A DNA stretch of 64,000 bases from Rhodoplanes azumiensis. Lineage in GTDB: Bacteria; Pseudomonadota; Alphaproteobacteria; Rhizobiales; Xanthobacteraceae. This document shows, one piece after another, positions 1 through 7,365 of this stretch. The number at the start of each line of letters is the position of its first letter. Position 1 is the stretch's first letter. The translations under genes were made by a program, and so were the position numbers. The stretch spans positions 310,001-374,000 of the forward strand of contig NZ_JBHUIW010000001.1 of NCBI RefSeq assembly GCF_042682915.1, written 5' to 3'. A model generated the notes under the pieces. The model worked only from the letters and a program-made list of their open reading frames with translations. It did no database searches and was not told the DNA's origin.

Positions 1-783
1 CTTCACGTCTTCGCCGGATCGGTCGAGCACCCGATCCGCCCCGCGATCCGGCGGATCGGGATGCGCGACCTCGGAGACGCGCTTCGCCGCGGCATCGACG
101 ACTTCCGCGCCATGCCGAGCCATGTGGTGTTCCTGAGCCTGCTCTACCCGATCGTCGGCCTGGTGCTGGCGCGGGCGAGCTTCGGCTGGGACGTGGTGCC
201 GCTGCTGTTCCCGCTGGTCGCCGGCTTCGCCCTGGTGGGACCGTTCGTGGCGCTCGGGCTCTACGAGCTCAGCCGCCGTCGCGAGCAAGGTCTGAGCGCC
301 GGCTGGCGCGACGCCTTCGGCGTGCTGAAGAACCCGTCGATCGATTCGATCGCGATGCTGGGCGGCCTCCTGATGCTGCTGTTCGTCGTCTGGCTCGCGG
401 TCGCCGAGGGCCTCTACGAGAGCCTGTTCGGCTACGGGGCGCCGGAATCGCTATCCGGCTTCCTCGCCGACGTCTTCGGCACCGCGCACGGCCGCACCCT
501 GCTGATCGTCGGGAATGCCGTCGGCTTCGTGTTCGCCCTCACCGTGCTGGTGATCAGCGTGGTGTCCTTCCCGATGCTCCTCGACCGCGACGTCGGCGCG
601 GTCGGCGCGATGCACACCTCGGTGCGGGTCGTGGCCAAGAACCCGGTCGCCATGGCGACGTGGGGCCTGATCGTCGCGGTCGCGCTGGCGATCGGCTCGT
701 TGCCGTTCTTCATCGGGCTCGCCGTGGTGCTGCCCGTGCTGGCGCACGCGACCTGGCACCTCTACCGCAAGGTCGTGGTCTGA
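1..783 (+). CDS. DUF2189 family integral membrane protein, 5' end cut by window edge
   Basis: The reading frame is open from base 1, and the residues before the first in-window ATG at 61 (HPIRPAIRRIG) already look like the conserved N-terminal part of DUF2189 proteins. The true start is therefore outside the window, and 260 residues are visible. About five hydrophobic stretches suggest a polytopic inner-membrane protein. The C-terminal LAHATWHLYRKVV is the family's signature end. DUF2189 proteins are common in alphaproteobacteria and have no established function. The gene is convergent with the DUF6455 gene, and a perfect hairpin lies between them. Confidence 0.85.
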   Translation, partial: LHVFAGSVEHPIRPAIRRIGMRDLGDALRRGIDDFRAMPSHVVFLSLLYPIVGLVLARASFGWDVVPLLFPLVAGFALVGPFVALGLYELSRRREQGLSAGWRDAFGVLKNPSIDSIAMLGGLLMLLFVVWLAVAEGLYESLFGYGAPESLSGFLADVFGTAHGRTLLIVGNAVGFVFALTVLVISVVSFPMLLDRDVGAVGAMHTSVRVVAKNPVAMATWGLIVAVALAIGSLPFFIGLAVVLPVLAHATWHLYRKVVV

Positions 784-809
784 GCTCGTCGACTCAAGGT
801 CGTCGTCTG

Positions 810-833
810 GGCGGCCGCGCCGGCGCGGCCGCC
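810..833. terminator. perfect GC hairpin between convergent genes
   Basis: An 11-bp perfect stem (810-820 with 823-833) with a 2-nt centre lies between the stop of the DUF2189 gene and the stop of the DUF6455 gene. It has no U-run, so it is a candidate bidirectional 3' end structure and not a classical intrinsic terminator. Confidence 0.4.
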
Positions 834-1400
834 TCAGCGGTCCGCCGGCGCCTCGGCGTCGTCCAACCCGCAGCCCCGGAGTGCGCTGAGAATGCTCAGC
901 GTCGTCGCGTTGGGGCAGTAGTTGCGCCAATCCTGCCAGGCCGGATCGGCGAACTCGTCGGCGAGGTCGCGGGCGCAGCGGCCCGGCACCGGGCAGGTCG
1001 CGCACAGACGGTGCAGCATTCCGAAAGCACGCGGCTCGCTGCAGTAGAGCTCGTCCGGATCGAGGCGAAGCGCCCGCATCCGACGGCACAGCAGCAGGTC
1101 GTCGATCACGACGCTGCCGGCGGTGCGGAAGCCGGCGTCGGCTCCGTCGTCGGCATCGTCGGTGTCGAAATAATCGGTGTCGAAATTGTCGGTGTCGAAA
1201 TCGAGGGCGATGTCGTCGCGAGGGCGATCGTCGCGAGCGCGATCGTCGCGAACGCTGAGGCCGGCGTCGCCGCCCATCGCCTCTGCGGCCGCGGGGCCCG
1301 CGGGCGGCGCTTCGCGGAACTGCATGACCCGCGGCGGCCGATCGCGTCGCATGCGCAATATGGCGGCCAGATCAACCCAGGACCGTTGTGGTCGAGGCAT
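834..1400 (-). CDS. DUF6455 domain protein with repetitive acidic insert
   Basis: This 188-residue protein is of unknown function. The C-terminal part (about residues 100-180) shows the DUF6455 pattern: an RMRALRLDPDEL-like segment, then a Cys-rich RLCATCPVPGRCARDLA, then NYCPNATTL. The clustered cysteines could bind metal, which is inference. Residues about 51-90 are an acidic low-complexity stretch built from RDDR and FDTD units, encoded by 15-bp tandem DNA repeats. I chose the start at 1400 because AGGAGGG lies 4-5 bases upstream. An upstream in-frame extension lacks such a site. It does not clearly share an operon with the MaoC gene 160 bp upstream. Confidence 0.75.
   Translation of the reverse strand: MPRPQRSWVDLAAILRMRRDRPPRVMQFREAPPAGPAAAEAMGGDAGLSVRDDRARDDRPRDDIALDFDTDNFDTDYFDTDDADDGADAGFRTAGSVVIDDLLLCRRMRALRLDPDELYCSEPRAFGMLHRLCATCPVPGRCARDLADEFADPAWQDWRNYCPNATTLSILSALRGCGLDDAEAPADR
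1158..1255. repeat. two in-frame 15-bp tandem repeat tracts inside the DUF6455 gene
   Basis: Three copies of a 15-bp unit (core TCGGTGTCGAAA) lie at 1158-1202 and about 2.5 copies of another 15-bp unit (core GATCGTCGCGA) at about 1206-1255. On the coding strand they give FDTDN/FDTDY/FDTDD and RDDRA/RDDRP units. Because the unit is a multiple of three, copy-number change would keep the frame. Confidence 0.85.
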
Positions 1401-1562
1401 GCGGCCCTCCTGACACGAGTCCCGCCCCATCACCAGAAAAAGTATACACGTTCGCTGTGCGGCAGCTAATTCATTCGCGGCATGCGACCACTCGCACCCG
1501 TTATACGTGGGCGCGCGGACTAACACGCGGGCGGAGGCGCCGACCCCGCCCGCAGCACGCCG

Positions 1563-2045
1563 TCACGCACTCTTCGGCTTGTCCGGCTTCGGCGCGTCCG
1601 GCTTCGGCAGCCGCGACGGCACCTTCACCCAGGCGTCGCCGTCGAGCACCACCTCGCCGGCCACCGTGCAGGTGCAGGCGAGCCGGGCGCGGCACTTCTC
1701 CGGCATCAGCTCGGCCACCTCGAGCTTGACGTGGACGGTGTCGCCGATCCGCACCGGCCCGCGGAAGTTCAGCGTCTGCGAGAAGTAGATGACGCCCGGC
1801 CCCGGCAGCCGCATGCCGAGCACGGCCGAGATCAGGCTCGCCGTGAACACGCCGTGGGCGATCCGCGACTTGAACATGGTCCCGGCGGCGTACTCGTCCG
1901 ACAGGTGGATCGGGTTGTGGTCGCCGCTGACGTCGGCGAAGGCGCGGACCGCCGCGTCGGTGACGGTGCGCTCCAGGGTCTCGCTCATGCCGATGGCGAG
2001 ATCCTCGAAGAACAGGCTGCGCGGCTCCAGAACAGTGTCGGCCAT
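1563..2045 (-). CDS. MaoC-like (R)-specific enoyl-CoA hydratase family protein
   Basis: This 160-residue protein has a single hot-dog fold. Residues 35-65 carry the hydratase signature with FADVSGDHNPIHLSDEYA, where the Asp-His pair is the expected catalytic dyad, followed by RIAHGVFTASLISAVLG. Family members hydrate trans-2-enoyl-CoA to (R)-3-hydroxyacyl-CoA, feeding PHA synthesis or fatty acid metabolism. The exact substrate cannot be read from the sequence. The C-terminal tail is Lys/Pro rich (KPDAPKPDKPKSA). It is monocistronic as far as the layout shows, with no other beta-oxidation genes nearby. Confidence 0.85.
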   Translation of the reverse strand: MADTVLEPRSLFFEDLAIGMSETLERTVTDAAVRAFADVSGDHNPIHLSDEYAAGTMFKSRIAHGVFTASLISAVLGMRLPGPGVIYFSQTLNFRGPVRIGDTVHVKLEVAELMPEKCRARLACTCTVAGEVVLDGDAWVKVPSRLPKPDAPKPDKPKSA

Positions 2046-2224
2046 GGTGCGGTCTCGGTCCCGGTTAGGTGCGATGCATCAAGCCGAAGAGCACCATGGG
2101 ATGTGCGCCGACACAAGCCGACACTGGCGGTCGCACGACGTCATCCCCTGCAACCCGAAATGCGAGCGGGCCGCCCGAAGGCGGCCCACCGTGTCGTGAT
2201 GATCGGATCGAGCGGTGCGCTCGC

Positions 2225-2620
2225 TCAGCGCGGCGGCACGAGCCGGCCGGCGCCGGGCGGCGGCGGAGGCGGAGGCGGGCCGCGACGCCCGGGCGGGGGC
2301 GGCGGCGGGCCGTAGCGGCGCGGCGGCGGGCCGTAATAGCGCGGGCCGGGCGCCGCCCAGCCCTGCCAGCCGGCCGGCCCGCCCCAGCCGTAGCCGCGAC
2401 GCCAGTTGAAGCCGCACCGGTACCAGCCCGGACCGCGCCAGCCGTTCGGATACCAGCAGTGCTGATAGCCGCCGTAGTAGTATTGGACCGTGTCGACCAC
2501 GGCCGCCGCATCGGCGGCCGCGCCGAGACCCCCGGCAGCGCCGATCGGCGCCGCCTTCAGCGACGGACCCGCCACGATCGCGGCAGCCGCCGCCGCGAAG
2601 GCCAACAAGCGACGATTCAT
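2225..2620 (-). CDS. small secreted Gly/Pro/Tyr-rich protein of unknown function
   Basis: This 131-residue protein begins with a classical signal peptide (MNRRLLAFAAAAAA), so it is probably periplasmic or surface-located. The mature part has YYYGGYQHCWYPNGWRGPGW, with CWY...GWYRCGF giving two cysteines that may pair. It is followed by a Gly/Tyr stretch and a long polyproline tail. Similar short WYPNGW/GPGWYxCG proteins are common in Hyphomicrobiales, with no known role. I chose the ATG at 2620 because GAGGA lies upstream and the signal peptide begins there. An upstream in-frame extension reads into a tandem repeat and is unlikely to be coding. Confidence 0.7.
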   Translation of the reverse strand: MNRRLLAFAAAAAAIVAGPSLKAAPIGAAGGLGAAADAAAVVDTVQYYYGGYQHCWYPNGWRGPGWYRCGFNWRRGYGWGGPAGWQGWAAPGPRYYGPPPRRYGPPPPPPGRRGPPPPPPPPGAGRLVPPR

Positions 2621-2745
2621 CCAAGTCCTCCAATGCGGTCGGACGCCATCGGCCGACCCGTTACGATGATTCTCGGCGAGGTCGCGAGGCGAGACTGGCG
2701 CGGTCGACGGCCCGGCGCAACCGGTCCACCGGACGGCCAGTTCGG

Positions 2746-2805
2746 CATCCGCGATCATGGGATCCGCGATCATGGGATCCGCGATCACGGAGTCCGCGGT
2801 TCGCG
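2746..2805. repeat. 15-bp tandem repeat, three full copies plus a degenerate one
   Basis: Units are CATCCGCGATCATGG, GATCCGCGATCATGG and GATCCGCGATCACGG, then a decayed copy at 2791-2805. The tract lies 126-185 bp upstream of the secreted-protein start on the minus strand. Confidence 0.9.
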
Positions 2806-3104
2806 GAGCGCGTGACCGCGGCGTAGGTTCGCCCGACGATGCCGGTGATCATTCCTGTCCCCTGCCGCAACGATGCGGCAAATTCGCGTCCCCTGGATTG
2901 GTGGTTTCAATCGCGCCCGAGGTTCACGGCCTTGTGTGCGTCGCGCGCCCTGGACCACGCCCGAGCCCCGGGTTCGATGCCCATCCTACGAGCGTGCCCT
3001 GCGGCGCGCCTGTTTCCGCGCCAGCCGCGCACGGCCGCCCCGATCGACGGGTGATCAGTCGGCCGGCAGCACCGAACCGGCTCGCCACACCTGAACACGA
3101 AATG

Positions 3105-3174
3105 TGCAATTACTGCACGCCATTGCAGCAGATGTATAGCTGCATCGCAAAATCGGGCTCTTCTCGTCCGATTT
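3105..3174. promoter_or_regulatory. three short dyads upstream of the DUF1127 gene
   Basis: TGCAATTACTGCA (3105-3117), TGCAGC-N9-GCTGCA (3124-3144) and AAATCGG-N11-CCGATTT (3150-3174) follow one another in an AT-richer stretch ending 70 bp before the start codon. They could be regulator binding sites or fold in a 5' leader. No specific regulator can be named. Confidence 0.4.
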
Positions 3175-3243
3175 CAGCAACTTATTTATGCAACAAAGAC
3201 TTCGCGAGGGTCGAAACCCGCGCGATGGAATTCGGGGGTTATC

Positions 3244-3405
3244 ATGTATCTCTTCTCCAAGCTCGTCCACCTCTTCCGAGTGTGGCGCAAGTACAACGAC
3301 AGCCTGCGCGAGCTGAGCCGTCTCGGCGACCGCGAGCTGGCCGACATCGGCATCATGCGGGCCGACATCCAGCAGATCGCCTGGGACGCCGCCAAGGCCG
3401 AGTGA
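3244..3405 (+). CDS. DUF1127 small basic protein (YjiS-like)
   Basis: This 53-residue protein is made of one DUF1127 domain: a basic amphipathic N-terminal helix (LFRVWRKYNDSLRELSRLGD) followed by the signature RELADIGIMRADIQQIAW. DUF1127 proteins of alphaproteobacteria include small RNA-binding regulators such as CcaF1 of Rhodobacter, and others tied to stress and phosphate responses. This copy lacks cysteines. It is a lone gene with a dyad-rich leader and a highly structured 3' region ending in an intrinsic terminator. A G-rich stretch before the ATG can serve as a weak ribosome binding site. Its specific role is inferred from the family only. Confidence 0.85.
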   Translation: MYLFSKLVHLFRVWRKYNDSLRELSRLGDRELADIGIMRADIQQIAWDAAKAE

Positions 3406-3560
3406 GCCACGGAGGGATCGGGCGACCGATCCGCCACGCCGTGCGGCGCCGAAAGGCGCCCGGCCGCCGACCGGCTCCGGATCGAGCCCGGCCTGCCGAT
3501 CCCCTGCGACCGTGCCGTCCCGAAAAGTCGCCCGCCCTCACCGGCGGGCGCTTTTCTTTT
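3406..3560 (+). ncRNA. structured 3' region of the DUF1127 transcript, candidate sRNA
   Basis: Directly after the DUF1127 stop come GGATCGG-GCGA-CCGATCC (3415-3432) and GGCGCC-GAAA-GGCGCC (3445-3460), both perfect stems with GNRA tetraloops. Then come a GGCTC/GAGCC hairpin (3473-3488) and the terminator stem at 3529-3550. Four stems in about 150 nt with an intrinsic terminator look like a 3'UTR-derived sRNA. In Rhodobacter a DUF1127 gene precedes processed sRNAs, but the CCUCCUCCC motif of those RNAs is not visible here. Confidence 0.35.
3529..3560 (+). terminator. intrinsic terminator after the DUF1127 gene
   Basis: A perfect 8-bp stem CGCCCGCC/GGCGGGCG with loop CTCACC is followed by CTTTTCTTTT. 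It lies about 100 bp before trmFO and separates the two units. Confidence 0.85.
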
Positions 3561-3658
3561 CGGGCGCCCCTCCCCTATATCGACCGCACGGACCAAGCCG
3601 CGCGGCGCGACCCGGCGGAGGGACGGCGGCGGCCGGCGGCCGCGAGACGAGCGGATCC

Positions 3659-5068
3659 ATGCAGCCTGTTCATGTCATCGGCGGCGGCCTCGCCGGCAGC
3701 GAGGCGGCCTGGCAGATCGCCTCCCGCGGCGTCCCCGTCGTGCTGCACGAGATGCGGCCCGGCCGCGCCACCGCGGCCCACAAGACCGACGGCCTGGCCG
3801 AGCTCGTCTGCTCCAACTCGTTCCGATCCGACGACGCCGCGACCAATGCGGTCGGCCTCCTGCATGCCGAGATGCGCCGCCTCGGCTCGCTGGTGATGCG
3901 CGCGGCCGACGCCAACCAGGTGCCGGCCGGCGGCGCGCTGGCGGTCGATCGCGACGCCTTCTCGGCCGCCGTGACGGCAGCGCTCGTGGCGCATCCGCTG
4001 ATCGACATCCGCCGCGAGGAGATCGCCGACCTGCCGCCGGCCGACTGGGACAGCGTCGTGGTCGCCACCGGCCCGCTGACCTCGGAGCCGCTCGCCGCCG
4101 CGGTGCGCGACCTCACCGGCGCCGACGCGCTCGCCTTCTTCGACGCCATCGCGCCGATCGTGCACCGCGACTCGATCGACATGTCGGTCGCCTGGGCGCA
4201 GTCGCGCTACGACAAGGCCGGTCCCGGCGGGTCGGGCGCCGACTATCTCAACTGCCCGCTCGACCGCGACCAATACGAGGCCTTCGTGGCCGCGCTGCTC
4301 GCGGCCGAGACGGTCGCGTTCCGCGACTTCGAGGCGGCGACGCCCTATTTCGACGGCTGCCTGCCGGTCGAGGTGATGGCCGAGCGCGGCGCCGACACGC
4401 TGCGCTTCGGACCGATGAAGCCGGTCGGCCTGACCAACCCGCACAAGCCGGACCAGAAGCCGTTCGCCGTCGTCCAGCTCCGCCAGGACAACCGGCTCGG
4501 CACGTTGTTCAACATGGTGGGCTTCCAAACCAAAATGAAGCACGCCGAGCAAGTACGTGTTTTCAGGATGATTCCGGGCTTGGAGAACGCCGAGTTCGCG
4601 CGCCTCGGCGGCATCCACCGCAACACGTTCCTCGAGTCGCCGCGCCTGCTCGACGAGACGCTGCGGCTGAAGGCGATGCCCCGCCTGCGCTTCGCCGGCC
4701 AGATCACCGGCTGCGAAGGCTACGTCGAATCGGCCGCGGTCGGCCTGATGGCCGGGCTGTTCGCCGCCGCCGAGCGGCGCGGCGAGACGGTGTCGCCGCC
4801 GCCCCCCACCACGGCGCACGGCGCCCTGCTCGGCCACATCACGGGCGGCCACGTGGTGACGATCGACGCCGGGCCGCGCTCGTTTCAGCCCATGAACGTC
4901 AATTTCGGCCTGTTCCCGCCGCTCGAGCGTTCGGTCGTGAAGACGCCCGACGGCGGAAGGCTGCGCGGCACCGCCAAGACGGTCGCCCGCAAGCAGGCGC
5001 TCTCCGCCCGCGCCCTCGCCGACCTCGATTGTTGGCGCGACGCCTTGCCGGCCGCGGCCGCCGAGTAG
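3659..5068 (+). CDS. trmFO: TrmFO, folate- and FAD-dependent tRNA (uracil-54-C5)-methyltransferase
   Basis: This 469-residue protein makes ribothymidine at tRNA position 54 using methylenetetrahydrofolate and FADH2. It has the N-terminal FAD-binding VIGGGLAGSEAA, then ELVCSNSFRSDDAATNAVGLL (Cys51) and DYLNCPLD (Cys199). Those match the two cysteines known to matter in Bacillus TrmFO. The C-terminal CEGYVESAAVGLMAG is the second FAD-contact motif. The length is normal for the family. I chose the ATG at 3659 because MQPVHVIGGG is the usual family start. The 3' end is 4 bp from the convergent phytoene synthase-like gene. A short stretch (about 4525-4590) uses unusual AT-leaning codons. Confidence 0.95.
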   Translation: MQPVHVIGGGLAGSEAAWQIASRGVPVVLHEMRPGRATAAHKTDGLAELVCSNSFRSDDAATNAVGLLHAEMRRLGSLVMRAADANQVPAGGALAVDRDAFSAAVTAALVAHPLIDIRREEIADLPPADWDSVVVATGPLTSEPLAAAVRDLTGADALAFFDAIAPIVHRDSIDMSVAWAQSRYDKAGPGGSGADYLNCPLDRDQYEAFVAALLAAETVAFRDFEAATPYFDGCLPVEVMAERGADTLRFGPMKPVGLTNPHKPDQKPFAVVQLRQDNRLGTLFNMVGFQTKMKHAEQVRVFRMIPGLENAEFARLGGIHRNTFLESPRLLDETLRLKAMPRLRFAGQITGCEGYVESAAVGLMAGLFAAAERRGETVSPPPPTTAHGALLGHITGGHVVTIDAGPRSFQPMNVNFGLFPPLERSVVKTPDGGRLRGTAKTVARKQALSARALADLDCWRDALPAAAAE

Positions 5069-5072
5069 CGCG

Positions 5073-5909
5073 TCAGCGCATTCTTCGCGCCGCCCGCCAC
5101 AGCGCCCATTGCCGCCGCCAGGGCGCGAGCTCCACGGCCGCGAACGGGTCGGCGGCCTGCGCCCGGTCGAGCCGATCGAGCAGCGGCGCGGCGAGCGCCG
5201 CCGGCAGGAAGGCCGGCCGGGCGGCGGGCGGCACCATGGCGATCGCCCGCTCGGCCTCGGCGATCTCCAGCCGAGCACGTGCCCTGAGATCGGCCATTGC
5301 GGCGACCAGACCCGGGCTCGCGCGGCGTGCCAAAAGGTCGGCCGGATCGACGCCGTGCTCGCGCAAAAGATCCACCGGGACATAGATCTGGCCGCGTGAA
5401 GAATGCGCCGGAACCGCCTGGACGAGGCGTGCGAGCCCCCAGCCGAGGCCAGCCGGACCGGCGAGCGCGGCGGCGACCGGATCCGGGCCGGCGAGGACGT
5501 GGGCGGTGAGCGCGATGGTCGCCGACGAGGTTTTCCTCACATAGCCGTAGAGCGCGTCGAGGCTCGGCATCGGGTCGTCGTAGAGATCGAAGCTGCGCGC
5601 CTCGATCAGATCGAGGAGCGGCGCGACCGGCAGGCCGCAGGCCGCGACCGTGTCGAGCAGCGCGGCGGCGACCGGGTTCGCCCGCCCGTCGCCGCGACCG
5701 TCCCCGGTGAGCACGTCGCGCCACCATTGCAGGCGGATCTCGCCCGCCATCGGGGTCCGGACTGCCGCACGGACCCGCACGATCTCGGCGTTGAAGGCGT
5801 GGAGGGCGAGCAGATACGGCCGCCGCTCCGCCGGCGCGAACAGCGCCGCGAGAAAGCGGTCGCGGTCGTGCTCGCGGACGAGCGCCTCGCAATGGGCGAA
5901 GGGATCCAT
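5073..5909 (-). CDS. squalene/phytoene synthase family protein, NDUFAF6-like
   Basis: This 278-residue protein has a trans-isoprenyl diphosphate synthase-like fold. The first Asp-rich motif of true phytoene synthases is weak: the family core reads LHAFNAEIVRVRAAV, IRLQWWRDVL and ARSFDLYDDPMPSLDALYGY. This is typical of the subfamily that includes mitochondrial NDUFAF6, a complex I assembly factor, so carotenoid synthesis is doubtful. It is the last gene of a minus-strand run yajC-secD-secF-Mth938-this gene. I chose MDPFAHCEALVREHDRDRF as the start. A longer GTG-initiated form (5972) adds 21 residues without homology. Complex I assembly is a family-based inference. Confidence 0.8.
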   Translation of the reverse strand: MDPFAHCEALVREHDRDRFLAALFAPAERRPYLLALHAFNAEIVRVRAAVRTPMAGEIRLQWWRDVLTGDGRGDGRANPVAAALLDTVAACGLPVAPLLDLIEARSFDLYDDPMPSLDALYGYVRKTSSATIALTAHVLAGPDPVAAALAGPAGLGWGLARLVQAVPAHSSRGQIYVPVDLLREHGVDPADLLARRASPGLVAAMADLRARARLEIAEAERAIAMVPPAARPAFLPAALAAPLLDRLDRAQAADPFAAVELAPWRRQWALWRAARRMR

Positions 5910-6005
5910 GGTCTCGTCCTGTCCGACATGAGACTTCGTCGTCGCGACGCAGCCGGCACCGCCGGCCCTCACACCTCAGACGACTGAGACGACGGAGAAC
6001 GCCGT

Positions 6006-6389
6006 TCAGCGAACCGGCAGCAGGATCGCCCCGACGCGACGGCGCTCGACCAGCAGCATGTTCCAGGTGCGCACAGCCGGTCCCGTCGTCATGCTCTCGA
6101 CGACGATGCCGTGGTCGCGCAGGCGCGTCCGGAGCGCCTCGGGCACGATCCACGGCGCCGTTCCGCTGCCGATCAGCAGGTGCTCGACCGGCGGCGTGCT
6201 GCCGGCGACGAAGGCGATCACGTCGTCGCCGATCGCATCGGGCGAGGCGATGTCGGCCGCCCAGATGCCGTCGGTGAGGCAGACGAGCGCACCGCGATGC
6301 GAGAGATCCCCGAGCCGGAAGCCGCCGTCCCCGTAGGACTCGATCACGACCGGGCGCGGCAGGTGACGGGCGGTGCGGTCGAGCGGCAT
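6006..6389 (-). CDS. Mth938-like domain protein, NDUFAF3 homologue
   Basis: This 127-residue protein forms one Mth938/NDUFAF3 domain. It shows GDGGFRLGDLSHRGALVCL near residue 20 and VEHLLIGSGTAPWIVP near residue 70, followed by VESMTTGPAVRTWNMLL, the conserved T-G-A-x-R-T-x-N segment of the family. The human homologue NDUFAF3 is a complex I assembly factor, and bacterial homologues sit beside secDF, as here. The stop of secF lies 6 bp before its start codon, implying co-transcription and probably coupled translation. The function in bacteria is not established. Confidence 0.88.
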   Translation of the reverse strand: MPLDRTARHLPRPVVIESYGDGGFRLGDLSHRGALVCLTDGIWAADIASPDAIGDDVIAFVAGSTPPVEHLLIGSGTAPWIVPEALRTRLRDHGIVVESMTTGPAVRTWNMLLVERRRVGAILLPVR

Positions 6390-6395
6390 GCCGCC

Positions 6396-7349
6396 TCAGG
6401 TCCGCGCCTTGGCCCGCGGCGTCGCCGTGCCCTCGCCCTCCTCCGACACGGCGCGCACGCGCAGGCCGAAATAGATCAAGAGCGGCGCGGCGATGAAGGC
6501 CGAGGAGTAGACGCCGACGATGGCGCCGAACAGCATCGCCTGGACGAAGCTCTGGATCGCCTCCGGCCCGAAGACGAACATGCCGAGCAGCGACAGGATG
6601 ACGGTCGTCGAGGTGATGGCGGTGCGCGACAGCGTCGAGTTCATCGCCAGGTCGAGCAGCTCCTCGAGCGGCATCTTCTTGTAGCGTCGAAGCATCTCGC
6701 GGATGCGGTCGTAGATGACCACGGTGTCGTTGACCGAGAAGCCCATGATGGTGAGCACGGCGGCGACCGACGACAGGTCGAAGTCGATCTGGGTGACGCT
6801 GTAGAAGCCGATGGTCAGCACCACGTCGTGCAACGTCGCGATCGTCGCCCCGACCGCGAATTCCCATTCGAAGCGGAACCACAGATAGATGAGGATCCCG
6901 ATGATCGCGACCAGCATGCCGAGCACGCCGTTCTGGACGAGTTCGCCGGAGACGCGCGGCCCGACCACCTCGACGCGGCGGTAGTCGTAGCCGTCGCCGA
7001 GCGCGTCGCGGACCTTGCGGACCGCCGCCTGCTGGGCTTCGTCGCCGCCCGGCTGCTGGGCGAGCCGGATCAGCACGTCGGAAGGTGCGCCGAAGCGCTG
7101 CAGCTGCACCTCGCCGAGATCGAGCGCCGTGAGCGTCGAACGGATGGCGGCGAGATCGGCGGTGGCGCTGTTCTTGGCCTGGACCTCGATCAGCGTGCCA
7201 CCCCGAAAGTCGATGCCGAAGTTCAGCCCGACCGTGAAGAACAGCGCGATGGCGAGGAGCGACAGGAGGCCCGACAGCGGAAACGTGATCCGCCGCCATT
7301 TCATGAACGGCAGGTTGGTGTCGTCGGGTACGAGGCGCAGAAGCTTCAC
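6396..7349 (-). CDS. secF: SecF, protein translocase subunit
   Basis: This 317-residue inner-membrane protein uses the proton gradient with SecD to assist late steps of Sec export. It has six membrane segments and one periplasmic domain after the first. GFSVNDTVVIYDRIRE (about residues 210-225) is the SecF signature. The start is GTG at 7349 with GGAG just upstream. The gene follows secD by 16 bp on the same strand. Confidence 0.96.
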   Translation of the reverse strand: MKLLRLVPDDTNLPFMKWRRITFPLSGLLSLLAIALFFTVGLNFGIDFRGGTLIEVQAKNSATADLAAIRSTLTALDLGEVQLQRFGAPSDVLIRLAQQPGGDEAQQAAVRKVRDALGDGYDYRRVEVVGPRVSGELVQNGVLGMLVAIIGILIYLWFRFEWEFAVGATIATLHDVVLTIGFYSVTQIDFDLSSVAAVLTIMGFSVNDTVVIYDRIREMLRRYKKMPLEELLDLAMNSTLSRTAITSTTVILSLLGMFVFGPEAIQSFVQAMLFGAIVGVYSSAFIAAPLLIYFGLRVRAVSEEGEGTATPRAKART

Positions 7350-7365
7350 GAGAGGCTCCGGACGG

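Larger units (their letters stand above)
2621..3243. other. 623-bp non-coding stretch with tandem repeat and dyads
   Basis: I see no convincing gene here. It holds a 15-bp tandem repeat (2746-2805) and, close to the DUF1127 start, an AT-richer segment (about 3100-3240) with three short inverted repeats. Its left part is the upstream region of the secreted-protein gene. Confidence 0.6.

Noticed and set aside
2960..2990. GGTTCGATGCC resembling a tRNA T-loop
   Set aside because: The flanking bases do not form a T-stem or acceptor stem, and no anticodon arm is found upstream.
5910..5972. GTG-initiated longer form of the phytoene synthase-like protein
   Set aside because: The extra 21 residues show no family similarity and the normal N-terminus begins at 5909.
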